64,000 nt of DNA, taken from positions 2,800,007-2,864,006 of the forward strand of contig NZ_JAQNDM010000002.1 of NCBI RefSeq assembly GCF_028368975.1, given 5' to 3'. Source of the stretch: Stigmatella ashevillena. GTDB taxonomy: Bacteria > Myxococcota > Myxococcia > Myxococcales > Myxococcaceae. The notes under the pieces were generated by a model. That model was not told the DNA's origin. It did not search any database and saw only the letters and a list, made by a program, of their open reading frames with translations. Made by a program: the position numbers and the translations under genes. Shown in pieces: positions 1 to 8,971 of this stretch. Positions within the stretch are counted from its first letter, which is position 1; each line of letters starts with the position of its first letter.

Positions 1-318
1 CGCCACGCTCTGCGAGGAGATGAGGATGGGGACGAAGACCGGCATGACCAGGAACATCCCGAACCAGTCGGTGAGCGTCTTGTCGATGAGGAACAGCGCC
101 GCGTTCTCCCCGAGGAGCAAGTCCTGGTTGTAGTACTGGGCGATGACCCGCAGGTTGGGATCGTCCGGACGCGCCGCATACGCCCACACCACGCCAATGG
201 GGACCAGGACGAACACCAGGGGCAACACCCCCATGGACAGCAGCAGCCCCACGTTCTTGCGCAGGTCCAGAAAGTCCTTCCAGAAAATGGCCAGGGCTCG
301 CTTCGGCCGGAACGCCAT
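1..318 (-). CDS. ABC-2 type transporter permease, N-terminal part (cut by window edge)
   Basis: This is the first 106 residues of a membrane protein; the rest lies beyond the left edge. It begins with a basic, amphipathic stretch (MAFRPKRALAIFWKDFLDL), followed by a hydrophobic segment at about residues 24-48, a polar loop, and the start of a second hydrophobic segment from about residue 85. This arrangement is typical of ABC-2 type permeases. The ATG at 318 lies two bases past the stop of the ATPase gene, so the two are almost certainly co-transcribed and form one exporter. The transported substrate cannot be told from this fragment. The call rests on the topology plus the adjacent ATPase, not on a complete domain. 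Confidence 0.8.
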   Translation of the reverse strand, partial: MAFRPKRALAIFWKDFLDLRKNVGLLLSMGVLPLVFVLVPIGVVWAYAARPDDPNLRVIAQYYNQDLLLGENAALFLIDKTLTDWFGMFLVMPVFVPILISSQSVA

Positions 319-320
319 GC

Positions 321-1238
321 TCACACCCTCCCCTGCCGGATGAGTTCCAAGTAGACCTCTTCCAGAGGCCGGTGCGCGGGAATGGCGCTGTGCACCCGCG
401 CGCCCGCGTTCACCAGGCAGGCCAGCACGTCCGGCGCCTGGGACTCCTCGGTGAGCAGCACCCGCAGCTTGCCCCCCTCGCTCAGCACATGGGGCTTGAA
501 CGGCAACGCGTCCAGCACCGTCACGAAGCGCTCCGCCTCCCCCTCCACCCGCACCTCCAGGGACAGCCCCGCGCGCCGCAGCTCGCCCAACGGGGCCAGC
601 GCCAGCAGGCGGCCCTGGATGATGGCGACCCGCGAGCACAGCCGCTCCACCTCCGCCAGGTTGTGCGAACAGAGCACGATGGTGCGCCCCTCCGAGGCCA
701 GCTCCGCCACCGCGTCCCTCACCACGCGCGCCGACTCCGGATCCAGACCGGAGGTGGGCTCGTCCAGGAAGATGACCTGAGGGCCGTGCACGAGCGTGCG
801 CACGATGGCCAGTTTCTGGCGCATGCCCTTGGAGAACCCGCCACAGGCCTCGTCCTCCCGCCCCGCCAGCCCGAAGCGCTCCAGGTAAGAGCGAACGCGA
901 GGCCACGTGGCCGCCTCGTCCAGTTCGTGCAGCTTCATGAAGAAGCGCAGGTTCTCCCGCGCCGTCAGCCGTTCATACAGCCCGGGCTGTTCCGTGAGCA
1001 GCCCCACCGCGCCCCGCAGCGCCTCGCCGTCGGTCCGGATGGAGTAGCCCCCCACCGTGGCCTCTCCCTCCGTGGGCTGGAGCAACCCGGTGAGCATGCG
1101 CACCGTGGTGGTCTTCCCCGCCCCATTGGGCCCCAACAGGCCGAACACCTCGCCGGGCAGGACATCGAACGTCAGCCCCTCCACCGCGGTGCGCGTTCCG
1201 AACCGCTTGGCGAGTCCCCGAACCTGAATGCCGCTCAA
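321..1238 (-). CDS. ABC transporter ATP-binding protein
   Basis: The nucleotide-binding subunit of an ABC-2 type exporter, about 305 aa. Walker A is GPNGAGKT at about residues 36-43. A signature-like region GGFSKGMRQKLA is followed by Walker B and D-loop FLDEPTSGLDPES and the H-loop CSHNL. This order matches the CcmA/DrrA-like multidrug and polysaccharide exporter ATPases. The reading frame stays open upstream to 1355, but that extension runs inside the preceding glycosyltransferase gene and looks unlike protein. The TTG at 1238, overlapping the glycosyltransferase stop (TTGA), gives the expected N-terminus just before the first beta strand. The permease follows two bases downstream. The start codon is inferred from overlap and family length. 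Confidence 0.9.
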   Translation of the reverse strand: MSGIQVRGLAKRFGTRTAVEGLTFDVLPGEVFGLLGPNGAGKTTTVRMLTGLLQPTEGEATVGGYSIRTDGEALRGAVGLLTEQPGLYERLTARENLRFFMKLHELDEAATWPRVRSYLERFGLAGREDEACGGFSKGMRQKLAIVRTLVHGPQVIFLDEPTSGLDPESARVVRDAVAELASEGRTIVLCSHNLAEVERLCSRVAIIQGRLLALAPLGELRRAGLSLEVRVEGEAERFVTVLDALPFKPHVLSEGGKLRVLLTEESQAPDVLACLVNAGARVHSAIPAHRPLEEVYLELIRQGRV

Positions 1239-3571
1239 TCGATGGTCACCAGGATGAACTTGTTGTTGATGTCGCGATCGATGACCTTGACGCTCTTGCC
1301 AGCACCCACGGCGTTGCTCAGCACGCTGAGCCGGTTGTGCTCCACCAGGGCCCACTCACGGCCCGGCTGGGCGGCATAGTTGCGCATGCGCGCCGAGGAA
1401 TCTCCCCCCCGGAACTGCTCCACCGTGTTGCGCGAGTAGAACGTCTCGCCCCGCCAGTTCATCATGAAGGCGGCGATGGGCTCTCCAGGCTGGCGCTGGC
1501 GGTAGTAGCGCCAGAACAGATCCCTCTGCGTCCAATGGTGGGACAGGCTCACCCAGTGGTACCAGTTGAACCAGACCGCGAAGAGCAGCGCGAACAGCCA
1601 GAAGCTTCCAAAGAGCACGCTTCGCGTCTGCCGGAGGGCCGCCACCACGCTGATCCCTCCGCCCACGGCGAAGGCGAATCCCAGCCCCTTCTTCACATTC
1701 ACCGGGTCCATGAGGACCCGCAGCAGCGCGTCCTCGCCGAGCGGCCCCCCAAAGCCCTTCCAGCAGAGCAGCCCTCCCGCGAGGACGTAGACCGCGGTCA
1801 GCAGCAACAGCCCCACACGGTCCTCGTTGCCCTTGCGCAGGGCATGCCAGACGGTGAAGGCCCCCACCACCAGCAGGCCTGCTCCGGACAGCCCCAGCGC
1901 GGACATGCTCCCGCGGAGCACCACCGCCGTCAGGGTGCTCGCCCCCGCCAGCACCAGCAGCAGCGCCAAGACCTGCCCGGCGTAGGACTTCTCCTTCTCG
2001 GTGAAGGCGTCCAGGGCCAGGTAGGCCCCCACCAACAGCAACGCCGTGGCGATCAGATCTCCCATCCACAGCGGACGGGACGCCAACAGGGCGATGGGCT
2101 TGGTAACGAGGTCCGAGGGGTAGAGCCGGTCGTAGTTGTAGACGAAGAGGTCCGTGAAGTTCTTCGGGTGCTCCGCCAGGTCCTTGCCCACCAGGACGAA
2201 GAGGACCAGACCGAACAGCAGGCTCACCGCGTGCTCCGCGGGACCGTCCTGCCACAGCCGGTCGATGAAGAGCGCGATGAGAATGGCCAGCCCTGGCAGG
2301 ATGGGGAACACATAGTGGTGGAACTTGGTCGCGCTGGAGCCCAGCAGCCAGAAGGTGAAGGCCACCCACAGCACGGCAATGAACGCCAGGTGATCCGCCC
2401 GTGAAGCCGAGCGCAGCTTGAGCCGGGACACGACCGCGAATGCACCCGGCAGCAAGGCCACCCACGGGAAGATGGCGTAGCCACCCTGCTCGATGAAGTA
2501 GATGAAGGTGCCCCCCGGCGTGGTGGTGTGCACCCCAGCCGTGAGCCGGTTCAGGTGGTCGTGGATGAAGAAGCGGTAGAAGAAGCCCTTGCCCTCGTCA
2601 TCCACCGCTTCGAACAAGCTCAGGGTGAGGTACCAGGGCACCGCCACCGCGGCGAACACGAGCACGCCCGTCCCCAGCCGCATGTGGAACATCTGTCCCC
2701 AGAGCACGGGCATGGGCTGACGTCCCTCCCGCACCTCCTTGCGGAAGGCGCGCGACCCCACCCACTTCAGGTGCGCCCGGAGCGCCTCCATCTTCCAGGG
2801 GATGACCGCCAGCAGCGCGTAGATGAGCAGGATGACGGCCGGCAGCCCCACGCCCAGCAGCCCTTTGGCCAGCGCGGACAGTCCACAGAAGATGTAGAAG
2901 GCATACCACCAAGCGGTCCGGTGCTTTGCCGTCTCGTCGAGCTGTCCGATGAGCGCGCACGCCATGGCGCAGACCAGCGTGGCGACGAACGGCGTATCCG
3001 TCACCGTCTGCCGCGTGAGCAGGAAGTACAGCGGCATGGTGGCCAGCACGAAGCCCGTGGCCAGTCCCGCCCGGAGGCTGACGATCCGCGACACCGCCAA
3101 CGACAGCAGCGACACCGCGGCGATGCTCAACAGGGCAAACGGCACCCGCATGCCCCACTCGGTGTAGCGGCCCAGCTCCCCCGGCGCATCCAGGGAGCCC
3201 ACCACCTTCATCCCCAATGCCTGGAGCCACATCGTCATCGGCGGCTTGGAGAAGAACCACGCGCTCTCCCAGAAGGGGTACACGTAGTCGTTGCGCTGCA
3301 CCATCATCCGCGCCACTTCCCCGTAGTGCGTCTCCCAGGGATCCCACAGCCCCACCGCGCCCAGGTACGGCAGGAAGAGGAGCGCCGCCAGCGCCGAAGT
3401 CGCCAACACCACCCGGGCCGTCAACGGCAGCCGCATCCAGCGCTTCACCCACGCTTCTTCGTGGAGGCGCTTGCCGAGCAACACTTCGGCGAAGGTCTCT
3501 GCCTGCTGCTGCTTGCCGTCACTCGCCACGGAAAAGGATGCCTCCGTCTGGGTCCAGCCCGCGCTCACCAC
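1235..3571 (-). CDS. Glycosyltransferase family 39 (ArnT/PMT-like) integral membrane protein
   Basis: A 778-aa polytopic membrane protein. After a polar N-terminus there is a hydrophobic helix, then the loop DPWETHYGEVARMM, which matches the acidic first periplasmic loop of GT-C fold transferases such as ArnT and protein O-mannosyltransferases, where an Asp/Glu pair binds the polyprenyl-phosphate sugar. About a dozen more hydrophobic segments follow, and a soluble C-terminal tail. The family transfers a sugar from a lipid-phosphate donor to lipid A, protein or another acceptor; the acceptor here is unknown. It lies between a rhomboid protease gene and an ABC exporter, all on one strand. The start is uncertain: two tandem GTG codons at 3571 lack a clear ribosome binding site, and the true start may be downstream. 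Confidence 0.82.
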   Translation of the reverse strand: MVSAGWTQTEASFSVASDGKQQQAETFAEVLLGKRLHEEAWVKRWMRLPLTARVVLATSALAALLFLPYLGAVGLWDPWETHYGEVARMMVQRNDYVYPFWESAWFFSKPPMTMWLQALGMKVVGSLDAPGELGRYTEWGMRVPFALLSIAAVSLLSLAVSRIVSLRAGLATGFVLATMPLYFLLTRQTVTDTPFVATLVCAMACALIGQLDETAKHRTAWWYAFYIFCGLSALAKGLLGVGLPAVILLIYALLAVIPWKMEALRAHLKWVGSRAFRKEVREGRQPMPVLWGQMFHMRLGTGVLVFAAVAVPWYLTLSLFEAVDDEGKGFFYRFFIHDHLNRLTAGVHTTTPGGTFIYFIEQGGYAIFPWVALLPGAFAVVSRLKLRSASRADHLAFIAVLWVAFTFWLLGSSATKFHHYVFPILPGLAILIALFIDRLWQDGPAEHAVSLLFGLVLFVLVGKDLAEHPKNFTDLFVYNYDRLYPSDLVTKPIALLASRPLWMGDLIATALLLVGAYLALDAFTEKEKSYAGQVLALLLVLAGASTLTAVVLRGSMSALGLSGAGLLVVGAFTVWHALRKGNEDRVGLLLLTAVYVLAGGLLCWKGFGGPLGEDALLRVLMDPVNVKKGLGFAFAVGGGISVVAALRQTRSVLFGSFWLFALLFAVWFNWYHWVSLSHHWTQRDLFWRYYRQRQPGEPIAAFMMNWRGETFYSRNTVEQFRGGDSSARMRNYAAQPGREWALVEHNRLSVLSNAVGAGKSVKVIDRDINNKFILVTID

Positions 3572-3654
3572 GGGTGCCGGGTCTTATAGCCGCCGTCCGG
3601 CCCTGGGTCGACCACCGCCAGAGGCGCCCGGGCCCTTCCAACCGTCCGAGCGTG

Positions 3655-5328
3655 CTAGGGACCGGGCGTCACCGTCGCGCGAAGCGCGGCCTCCGCGGCC
3701 CGCAGTCTCGGATCCAAGGGGTCCACACGCCGCGCCTCCTCCAGCCGCCGGAGCGCCCCCTCGGCATCCCCTCGGGCCAATTCGCAGCGCACCCCCGCCT
3801 CCAGGGCCATCGCCTCGGAAGGCCCATACACCAGCGCCTCCTCGGCCGCGCGGCATCCCTCCTCCACGTGTCCGGACTCGAAGAAGGCCCGCGCCAACTC
3901 CACCCGCGTTCCGACCCACGAGGGAGACAGCTTCACGGCCGCCTCGAGGGGTTCCACCGCCTGCGCGGGCTGCCCCCACCTTCGCAGCGTCGTGCCCAGC
4001 GCATGCAAGGGCGCCCCGGCACCGGGCACGAGCAGGGCCCGCGCCCGGGCCTCGCGCAACACCGCGGGCTCATCCAGGCGCAGCTCCGCCACCATCCGCT
4101 CCACCACGGCGGCGTAGCGCGGATAGGCCGCGGGCCAGGTGAAGACGAGCTGATAGACGAAGTCCCCTTGCGGCACGAAGAACGCCATCAAGTGGGTGAC
4201 GCCCTCGGGCCCCTGAAGCTCCGCTCGAATGCGCTGGGCCCTCCGGCCATTCACCCGCGCTGGCTCCGGCCCCTGGATCCGGAGAGGCGGCCCTTCGGGC
4301 CCGGGCGCCCTCGATGCGAGCGCCGTCTCCAGGAAGCGCCGTGCTTGAAGCTCGCCATCCCCGGGCTCTCCCGTGTCGATGGCCTCCGCGGCGAAGCTGG
4401 CCCGCCCCACCCCGGGCAGCCCGTTGGAGAAGGCCACCCGGCCAAACCGGTCCGCCCCCTGGCGCCACCCCCGGGGCATCGTCACCGACACCCCGAACAC
4501 GCCATCCCGCTCCACCCGCCAGGTGGAGCGCCCGAGCACCCCGAGCGCCGCGCACGCCACGGCCACCAGCACCACCCCGCCCGCGCGGAGCCACCCCACG
4601 CTCCGGGGCTCCTCCGGGGTGAGCGTCCGAGGGACCAGGAACACCCCAACCCACAAGCCCGCCACGAAGCCACCCAGGTGCCCGGCGTTGTCCACGCCCG
4701 CCGACGTCCAGCCCATCCAAAGGAAAACGAGCACCGTGGGCAGCACCCCCTCGCCCGCCATCCGCCGCGCCAGGGGCGACAGCACGGCCCGGTGCCGCCT
4801 GCCCAAAACGATGAGCCCGCCCACACAGCCATAGGCCATACCCGACGCGCCCACGCTCACCTCCTCGGCCCATAATAAGGAGGAGGTCATGGTGGACAGC
4901 CCCGAGGCCACCAGCAACGCCGCATAGTCCCACCGCCGCCACGTCCCCTCCAGCACCCACCCCACGGCCAGCAGCACCAGCATGTTGAGGCCCACGTGCG
5001 CCCCATCCCGGTGGAGGAAGTTGGCCGTCACCAGCCGCCACGGCTCACCGGCCTCTGTCATGAGAGGACCTACCTTGGCGCCGAAGCGAACCATGGCGTC
5101 CACATCCAGCGGCCCCGCGGAGGAGGTCCCTGCGTACACACTGAACTGGACCAGCACCACGCCCAGTGTTACCCAGGGCAGCCGCTTCCAGCGGTCCTCT
5201 GAGGGACCGTCTTGCGACAAGGGTCCCTCGGGAGGGGACTTCACGAGGGCCAGCCCCGCTGCTCCTTCTCCCAGAGGGGCAGCAGTCCGGCCAGGTGCCG
5301 GATGGACAACAGCCCCCTTCGTGGCCAC
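3655..5328 (-). CDS. Rhomboid-family intramembrane serine protease with C-terminal TPR region
   Basis: A 557-aa protein with an N-terminal rhomboid domain. The loop NFLHRDGAHVGLNM carries the His and Asn residues characteristic of rhomboids. The catalytic serine is in GASGMAYG (Ser at about residue 162) and the catalytic histidine in HLGGFVAG (about residue 217). Rhomboids cleave transmembrane segments of substrates within the membrane. A further hydrophobic segment (about residues 265-280) is followed by a soluble domain and Leu/Ala-rich helical repeats from about residue 420 that look like tetratricopeptide repeats, probably for partner binding. The ATG at 5328 begins a divergent intergenic region shared with the FHA gene. 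The TPR tail is about half of the protein, which is unusual for a rhomboid. Confidence 0.88.
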   Translation of the reverse strand: MATKGAVVHPAPGRTAAPLGEGAAGLALVKSPPEGPLSQDGPSEDRWKRLPWVTLGVVLVQFSVYAGTSSAGPLDVDAMVRFGAKVGPLMTEAGEPWRLVTANFLHRDGAHVGLNMLVLLAVGWVLEGTWRRWDYAALLVASGLSTMTSSLLWAEEVSVGASGMAYGCVGGLIVLGRRHRAVLSPLARRMAGEGVLPTVLVFLWMGWTSAGVDNAGHLGGFVAGLWVGVFLVPRTLTPEEPRSVGWLRAGGVVLVAVACAALGVLGRSTWRVERDGVFGVSVTMPRGWRQGADRFGRVAFSNGLPGVGRASFAAEAIDTGEPGDGELQARRFLETALASRAPGPEGPPLRIQGPEPARVNGRRAQRIRAELQGPEGVTHLMAFFVPQGDFVYQLVFTWPAAYPRYAAVVERMVAELRLDEPAVLREARARALLVPGAGAPLHALGTTLRRWGQPAQAVEPLEAAVKLSPSWVGTRVELARAFFESGHVEEGCRAAEEALVYGPSEAMALEAGVRCELARGDAEGALRRLEEARRVDPLDPRLRAAEAALRATVTPGP

Positions 5329-5369
5329 ACAATCCCGAAAAGCCCTGTCATTTGGAGGGGATGCATGTC

Positions 5370-5399
5370 TTGTAACGATTCAGCCCCTTCTGCTATAGC
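5370..5399 (+). promoter_or_regulatory. Putative sigma70-type promoter for the FHA gene
   Basis: TTGTAA at 5370-5375 and TATAGC at 5394-5399 are separated by 18 bases and lie just before the GTG start at 5418, giving a very short leader. The region is visibly less GC-rich than its surroundings. This is read by eye; no transcription start is known. Confidence 0.45.
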
Positions 5400-5417
5400 T
5401 GTAAGCGGATCCGACCC

Positions 5418-7247
5418 GTGCTGAAGCTCATCATCGAAGACGACGAGGGGCGCAAGACCGTTGTTCCCTTCGTACGTGAAGAGATCACTATCGGCCGTCA
5501 GGAAGGCAACACCATCCGCCTGACGGAACGAAACGTGTCGCGCCGCCATGCCCGGTTGCTGCGCCAGAACGGGCACGTCGTGGTGGAGGACCTGGGCAGT
5601 TCCAACGGGACCCGCATCAACGGCGAGCGCATCAGTGGTCAGTCCGCCATCAAGGATGGCGACCTGCTTCAGATCGGCGACTACGATCTGGCCCTCCAGA
5701 ACGAGGCAGCCCTCGCGGCCAGCAAGGCCGCCTCGTCGGCGTCCTCCGCGTCGTCGCGGCCCACCCTCCCGGCGGCCCCCGCGCTCAGGGGTTCGGAAGA
5801 GCCCAGCGACCCGAATGGCTCCGCGACGGAGGCCGAGACGGAGCTGGAAACGCCCGTCCAGGACGAGGCCTCCGGTCCCTCCACCGGCCCCGAGGGCCGC
5901 CGCCACTCCACCTCCATCATCCGGATGGACCAGGTGGAGTCCACGCGCACGCGCAAGGTGCAGGAGCTGGATGCCGCCCAGGCGCCCCGGCTCGTGGTGG
6001 TGAGCTCCGAGCTCAAGGGCCAGGAGTTCTCGTGCTTGCGCACGGAGATGCGCGTGGGCCGCACCGATGACAACGACATCGTCATCGACCACCGCTCCCT
6101 GTCGCGCACCCACGCCAAGATCGTCCGCGAGGACAACGGTGAGTGGCGCGTCATCGACATGCAGTCGGCCAATGGGATGACCATCAACGGGGAGAGCTAC
6201 GCCCAGGCCACGCTGAACGGTGGAGACATCATCGAGCTGGGCCACGTGAAGCTGCGCTTCGTGGGGCCCGGCGAGTCCTCTGCTGCCTCGGGGAAGGGGT
6301 TTGGCAAGGTCGCCCTCTTTATAGGGCTGGGGCTCCTGGTGGTGGGAGGCGGGGTCTTCTTCTTCCTCGCCGGCCCATCGGACATCCCTCCGGCGCAGCC
6401 CATTCCCGTCACCGAGAAGCCATCCCCTCCCCCGGTGAAGAACGAGCCCCCTCCCGCCCAGGAGGAGCCGCCCCCGGAGACGCAGACGCCCGAGCAGGTG
6501 GCCGCGCCCGTCGAGCCGAAGCCCACCCCCGTCCCCCCGCCTCCCACCCCACCGGCGGGACCCACGGCGGCGGAGCTGGCCCAGCAGAAGCTCACCGCGT
6601 TGATTCAGGAAGCCCAGCAGGCCTTGAACGCGGGCAATCTGGAGAAGGCCGAGGACACCCTCGGCAAGACCCGCAAGGACGGCAAGCTGCCCCCCGAGGC
6701 CCAGGAAGTGGCCTCCGTGCTGGACGCCGAGAAGAAGGCGGACAAGGCCCTCCGGGAGGGACAGCTGGCGCTCAAGAACAAGCGCTACGACGAGGTCGAC
6801 CGGCAGCTGGCGCTCGCCCAGAACTCCACGCTGTTCGCCAAGAGCCGGGAGGATCTGGCCACAGCCCTGGCCAAGGTCCGCGAGGCCCAGGCCAAGGCCG
6901 AGCCCAAGCCTCTTCCCACCGTTCCGGTCAAACCGCCTCCCTCCGCCCCCGGCCCTTCCACGCCCAGCGCGCAGGAACAGGCGCGGGCCGCCTACAGTGA
7001 CGCGGTGAAGCTGTTCAAGGCCCGGCAAATCGACAGCGCCGTCATCCAGGGTAAAAAGTGCGTGGAGCTTGATTCCAGCAACGGTGAATGCCACATGGTG
7101 CTCGGCGCGGCGTACGCCACGCTCAAGGACATGACCAAGGCCGCCGAGCACTACCGCCAGTTCCTGAAACTGGCCCCGGATCACAAGCAGGCGCCGAAGG
7201 TCAAGAAGAGCCTGGAAGAATACGAGAGCCAGAACCCCAATCGATAA
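5418..7247 (+). CDS. Double FHA-domain membrane protein with TPR-like C-terminus
   Basis: A 609-aa signalling protein. FHA domain 1 (about residues 24-90) has the phosphothreonine-binding signature GRQEGN, SRRH and SSNGTRING. FHA domain 2 (about residues 205-275) has GRTDDND, SRTH and SANGMTING. A single transmembrane helix at about residues 296-316 follows, then a long Pro-rich linker and an Ala/Lys-rich helical region with at least one clear TPR near the C-terminus. FHA domains bind phosphothreonine peptides, so this protein probably relays Ser/Thr kinase signals, which are abundant in myxobacteria. The FHA domains are predicted cytoplasmic and the TPR region periplasmic. The start is GTG. 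The receiver-XRE regulator follows 57 bases downstream and may be in the same operon. Confidence 0.9.
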   Translation: MLKLIIEDDEGRKTVVPFVREEITIGRQEGNTIRLTERNVSRRHARLLRQNGHVVVEDLGSSNGTRINGERISGQSAIKDGDLLQIGDYDLALQNEAALAASKAASSASSASSRPTLPAAPALRGSEEPSDPNGSATEAETELETPVQDEASGPSTGPEGRRHSTSIIRMDQVESTRTRKVQELDAAQAPRLVVVSSELKGQEFSCLRTEMRVGRTDDNDIVIDHRSLSRTHAKIVREDNGEWRVIDMQSANGMTINGESYAQATLNGGDIIELGHVKLRFVGPGESSAASGKGFGKVALFIGLGLLVVGGGVFFFLAGPSDIPPAQPIPVTEKPSPPPVKNEPPPAQEEPPPETQTPEQVAAPVEPKPTPVPPPPTPPAGPTAAELAQQKLTALIQEAQQALNAGNLEKAEDTLGKTRKDGKLPPEAQEVASVLDAEKKADKALREGQLALKNKRYDEVDRQLALAQNSTLFAKSREDLATALAKVREAQAKAEPKPLPTVPVKPPPSAPGPSTPSAQEQARAAYSDAVKLFKARQIDSAVIQGKKCVELDSSNGECHMVLGAAYATLKDMTKAAEHYRQFLKLAPDHKQAPKVKKSLEEYESQNPNR

Positions 7248-7304
7248 GACGGATTCGGCCCATCCGTTCAACCCCAGTTTCCCAACCGCAGGCGAGGAGT
7301 GGCT

Positions 7305-7898
<594 letters not shown>

Positions 7899-7906
7899 GC
7901 GCGGCC

Positions 7907-8677
7907 TCAGCGGCCTTGGAAGCGAGGGGGGCGTTTCTCCAGAAACGCCGCCTTCCCCTCCCGGGCGTCGTCGCTGTCGAAGGAAGCCTTCCGCAGGGCC
8001 CGGGCCCGCCCACGGGCCTCTTCCGACAGCCCCGGCTCGCCCAGCAAGCCCAGCACTTCCTTCATTCCGGACACGGCCAGCGGCGCGTGTGAGGCCAGCG
8101 TGCGGCACAGCTCCAGGGCGGCCCCCTCCGCGGCCTCCGCCTCCTGGCATTCGTCCAGCAATCCCCAGCCGAGCGCCGTTTGTCCATCCAGCTTCCGGGC
8201 GGTCAGGAAGAGCGCCTTGGCGCGGGCCAGCCCCACCCTCCGGGCCACGCGCGCCATGCCATCCACCGCGTAGACGATGCCCAACCGGGCCGGCGGCATG
8301 CAGAAGACAGTCTCCGGCGTGCCGACCCGGAAGTCACAGGCCGAGGCCAAGTCGAACCCCGCCCCAAAGGCAGCCCCCCGCACCAACGCCACGCTGGGCA
8401 CGGGGTGCCGTTCGAGCCGGGACAGGAATGCCATCAGGGCGTCATCCGGCAGCCGCCCGTCGGAGGTGGGGGGGCCCAGGTTCGTCAAGTCGTAGCCCGA
8501 GCAGAAGGTGCCCCCCGCGCCCCGCAGCAGGAAGACACGCGTGGCCGCGGGCGGGGCGAGCGCCGCGTCCAACAGGCCCAGCAGCCGGTCATCGAGTGCA
8601 TTGCGCCGCGCGGGGTTGACGATCGTCAGCACCCGGATGCCCCCCTCGCGGTCCTCCACCTCTACCGTCGGCTGCAT
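7907..8677 (-). CDS. Enoyl-CoA hydratase/isomerase (crotonase) family protein
   Basis: A 256-aa crotonase-fold protein. The CoA and oxyanion-hole regions are present: NPARRNALDDRL, GTFCSGYDL and RGAAFGAGFDLASACDFRVGT. By eye, the two glutamates that carry out hydration in classical enoyl-CoA hydratases are not conserved: the PExxLG motif reads PPARLG, and the second (normally in a LAMEM-like helix) reads RAKAL. It may therefore be an isomerase, a hydrolase or another crotonase-superfamily enzyme rather than a hydratase. ATG at 8677 gives a normal N-terminus; the frame is open to 8716, but that overlaps the biotinyl carrier gene. It lies 16 bases after the biotinyl protein and shares an operon with it and the biotin carboxylase. 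Confidence 0.85.
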   Translation of the reverse strand: MQPTVEVEDREGGIRVLTIVNPARRNALDDRLLGLLDAALAPPAATRVFLLRGAGGTFCSGYDLTNLGPPTSDGRLPDDALMAFLSRLERHPVPSVALVRGAAFGAGFDLASACDFRVGTPETVFCMPPARLGIVYAVDGMARVARRVGLARAKALFLTARKLDGQTALGWGLLDECQEAEAAEGAALELCRTLASHAPLAVSGMKEVLGLLGEPGLSEEARGRARALRKASFDSDDAREGKAAFLEKRPPRFQGR

Positions 8678-8693
8678 GAGCGGCCCCGCGCGC

Positions 8694-8906
8694 CTAGCCG
8701 AGCACCACGAGGACATCCCCCTCGTTGACGGCCTGGGCCTCCTTGCAGCGGATCTCCTTCACCGTGCCATCCTCGGACGCCTCTACGGGCATCTCCATCT
8801 TCATGGACTCGAGGATGACCAGGGTGTCTCCCGATTTGACCTGCTGGCCCACCGTCACCTCGATCTTCCACACCGTCCCGGTGATATGCGCCGCCACGTC
8901 CGCCAT
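8694..8906 (-). CDS. Stand-alone biotinyl (biotin/lipoyl attachment) domain protein
   Basis: A 70-aa protein consisting only of a biotinyl domain. The biotinylation motif ESMKMEMP is complete, with the acceptor Lys in MKM, and flanking glycines fit the beta-hairpin fold. It lies between the biotin carboxylase gene and the crotonase gene on the same strand. Such free-standing 70-80 aa biotinyl proteins act as mobile carboxyl carriers in acyl-CoA carboxylases. The biotin carboxylase presumably loads it. No carboxyltransferase gene is seen in the window, so the acyl-CoA substrate is not known. Confidence 0.9.
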   Translation of the reverse strand: MADVAAHITGTVWKIEVTVGQQVKSGDTLVILESMKMEMPVEASEDGTVKEIRCKEAQAVNEGDVLVVLG

Positions 8907-8971
8907 ACGCTGTTGCCTCCTCGCGCGCTTACCGAGCGCCGAAAGTAGAGATGAGTGCCGCCCCGCGCAGC

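Noticed and set aside
3217..4875. A 552-residue plus-strand frame opposite the rhomboid gene
   Set aside because: Lies antisense to a gene with intact catalytic motifs and shows only Pro/Arg-rich low-complexity sequence.
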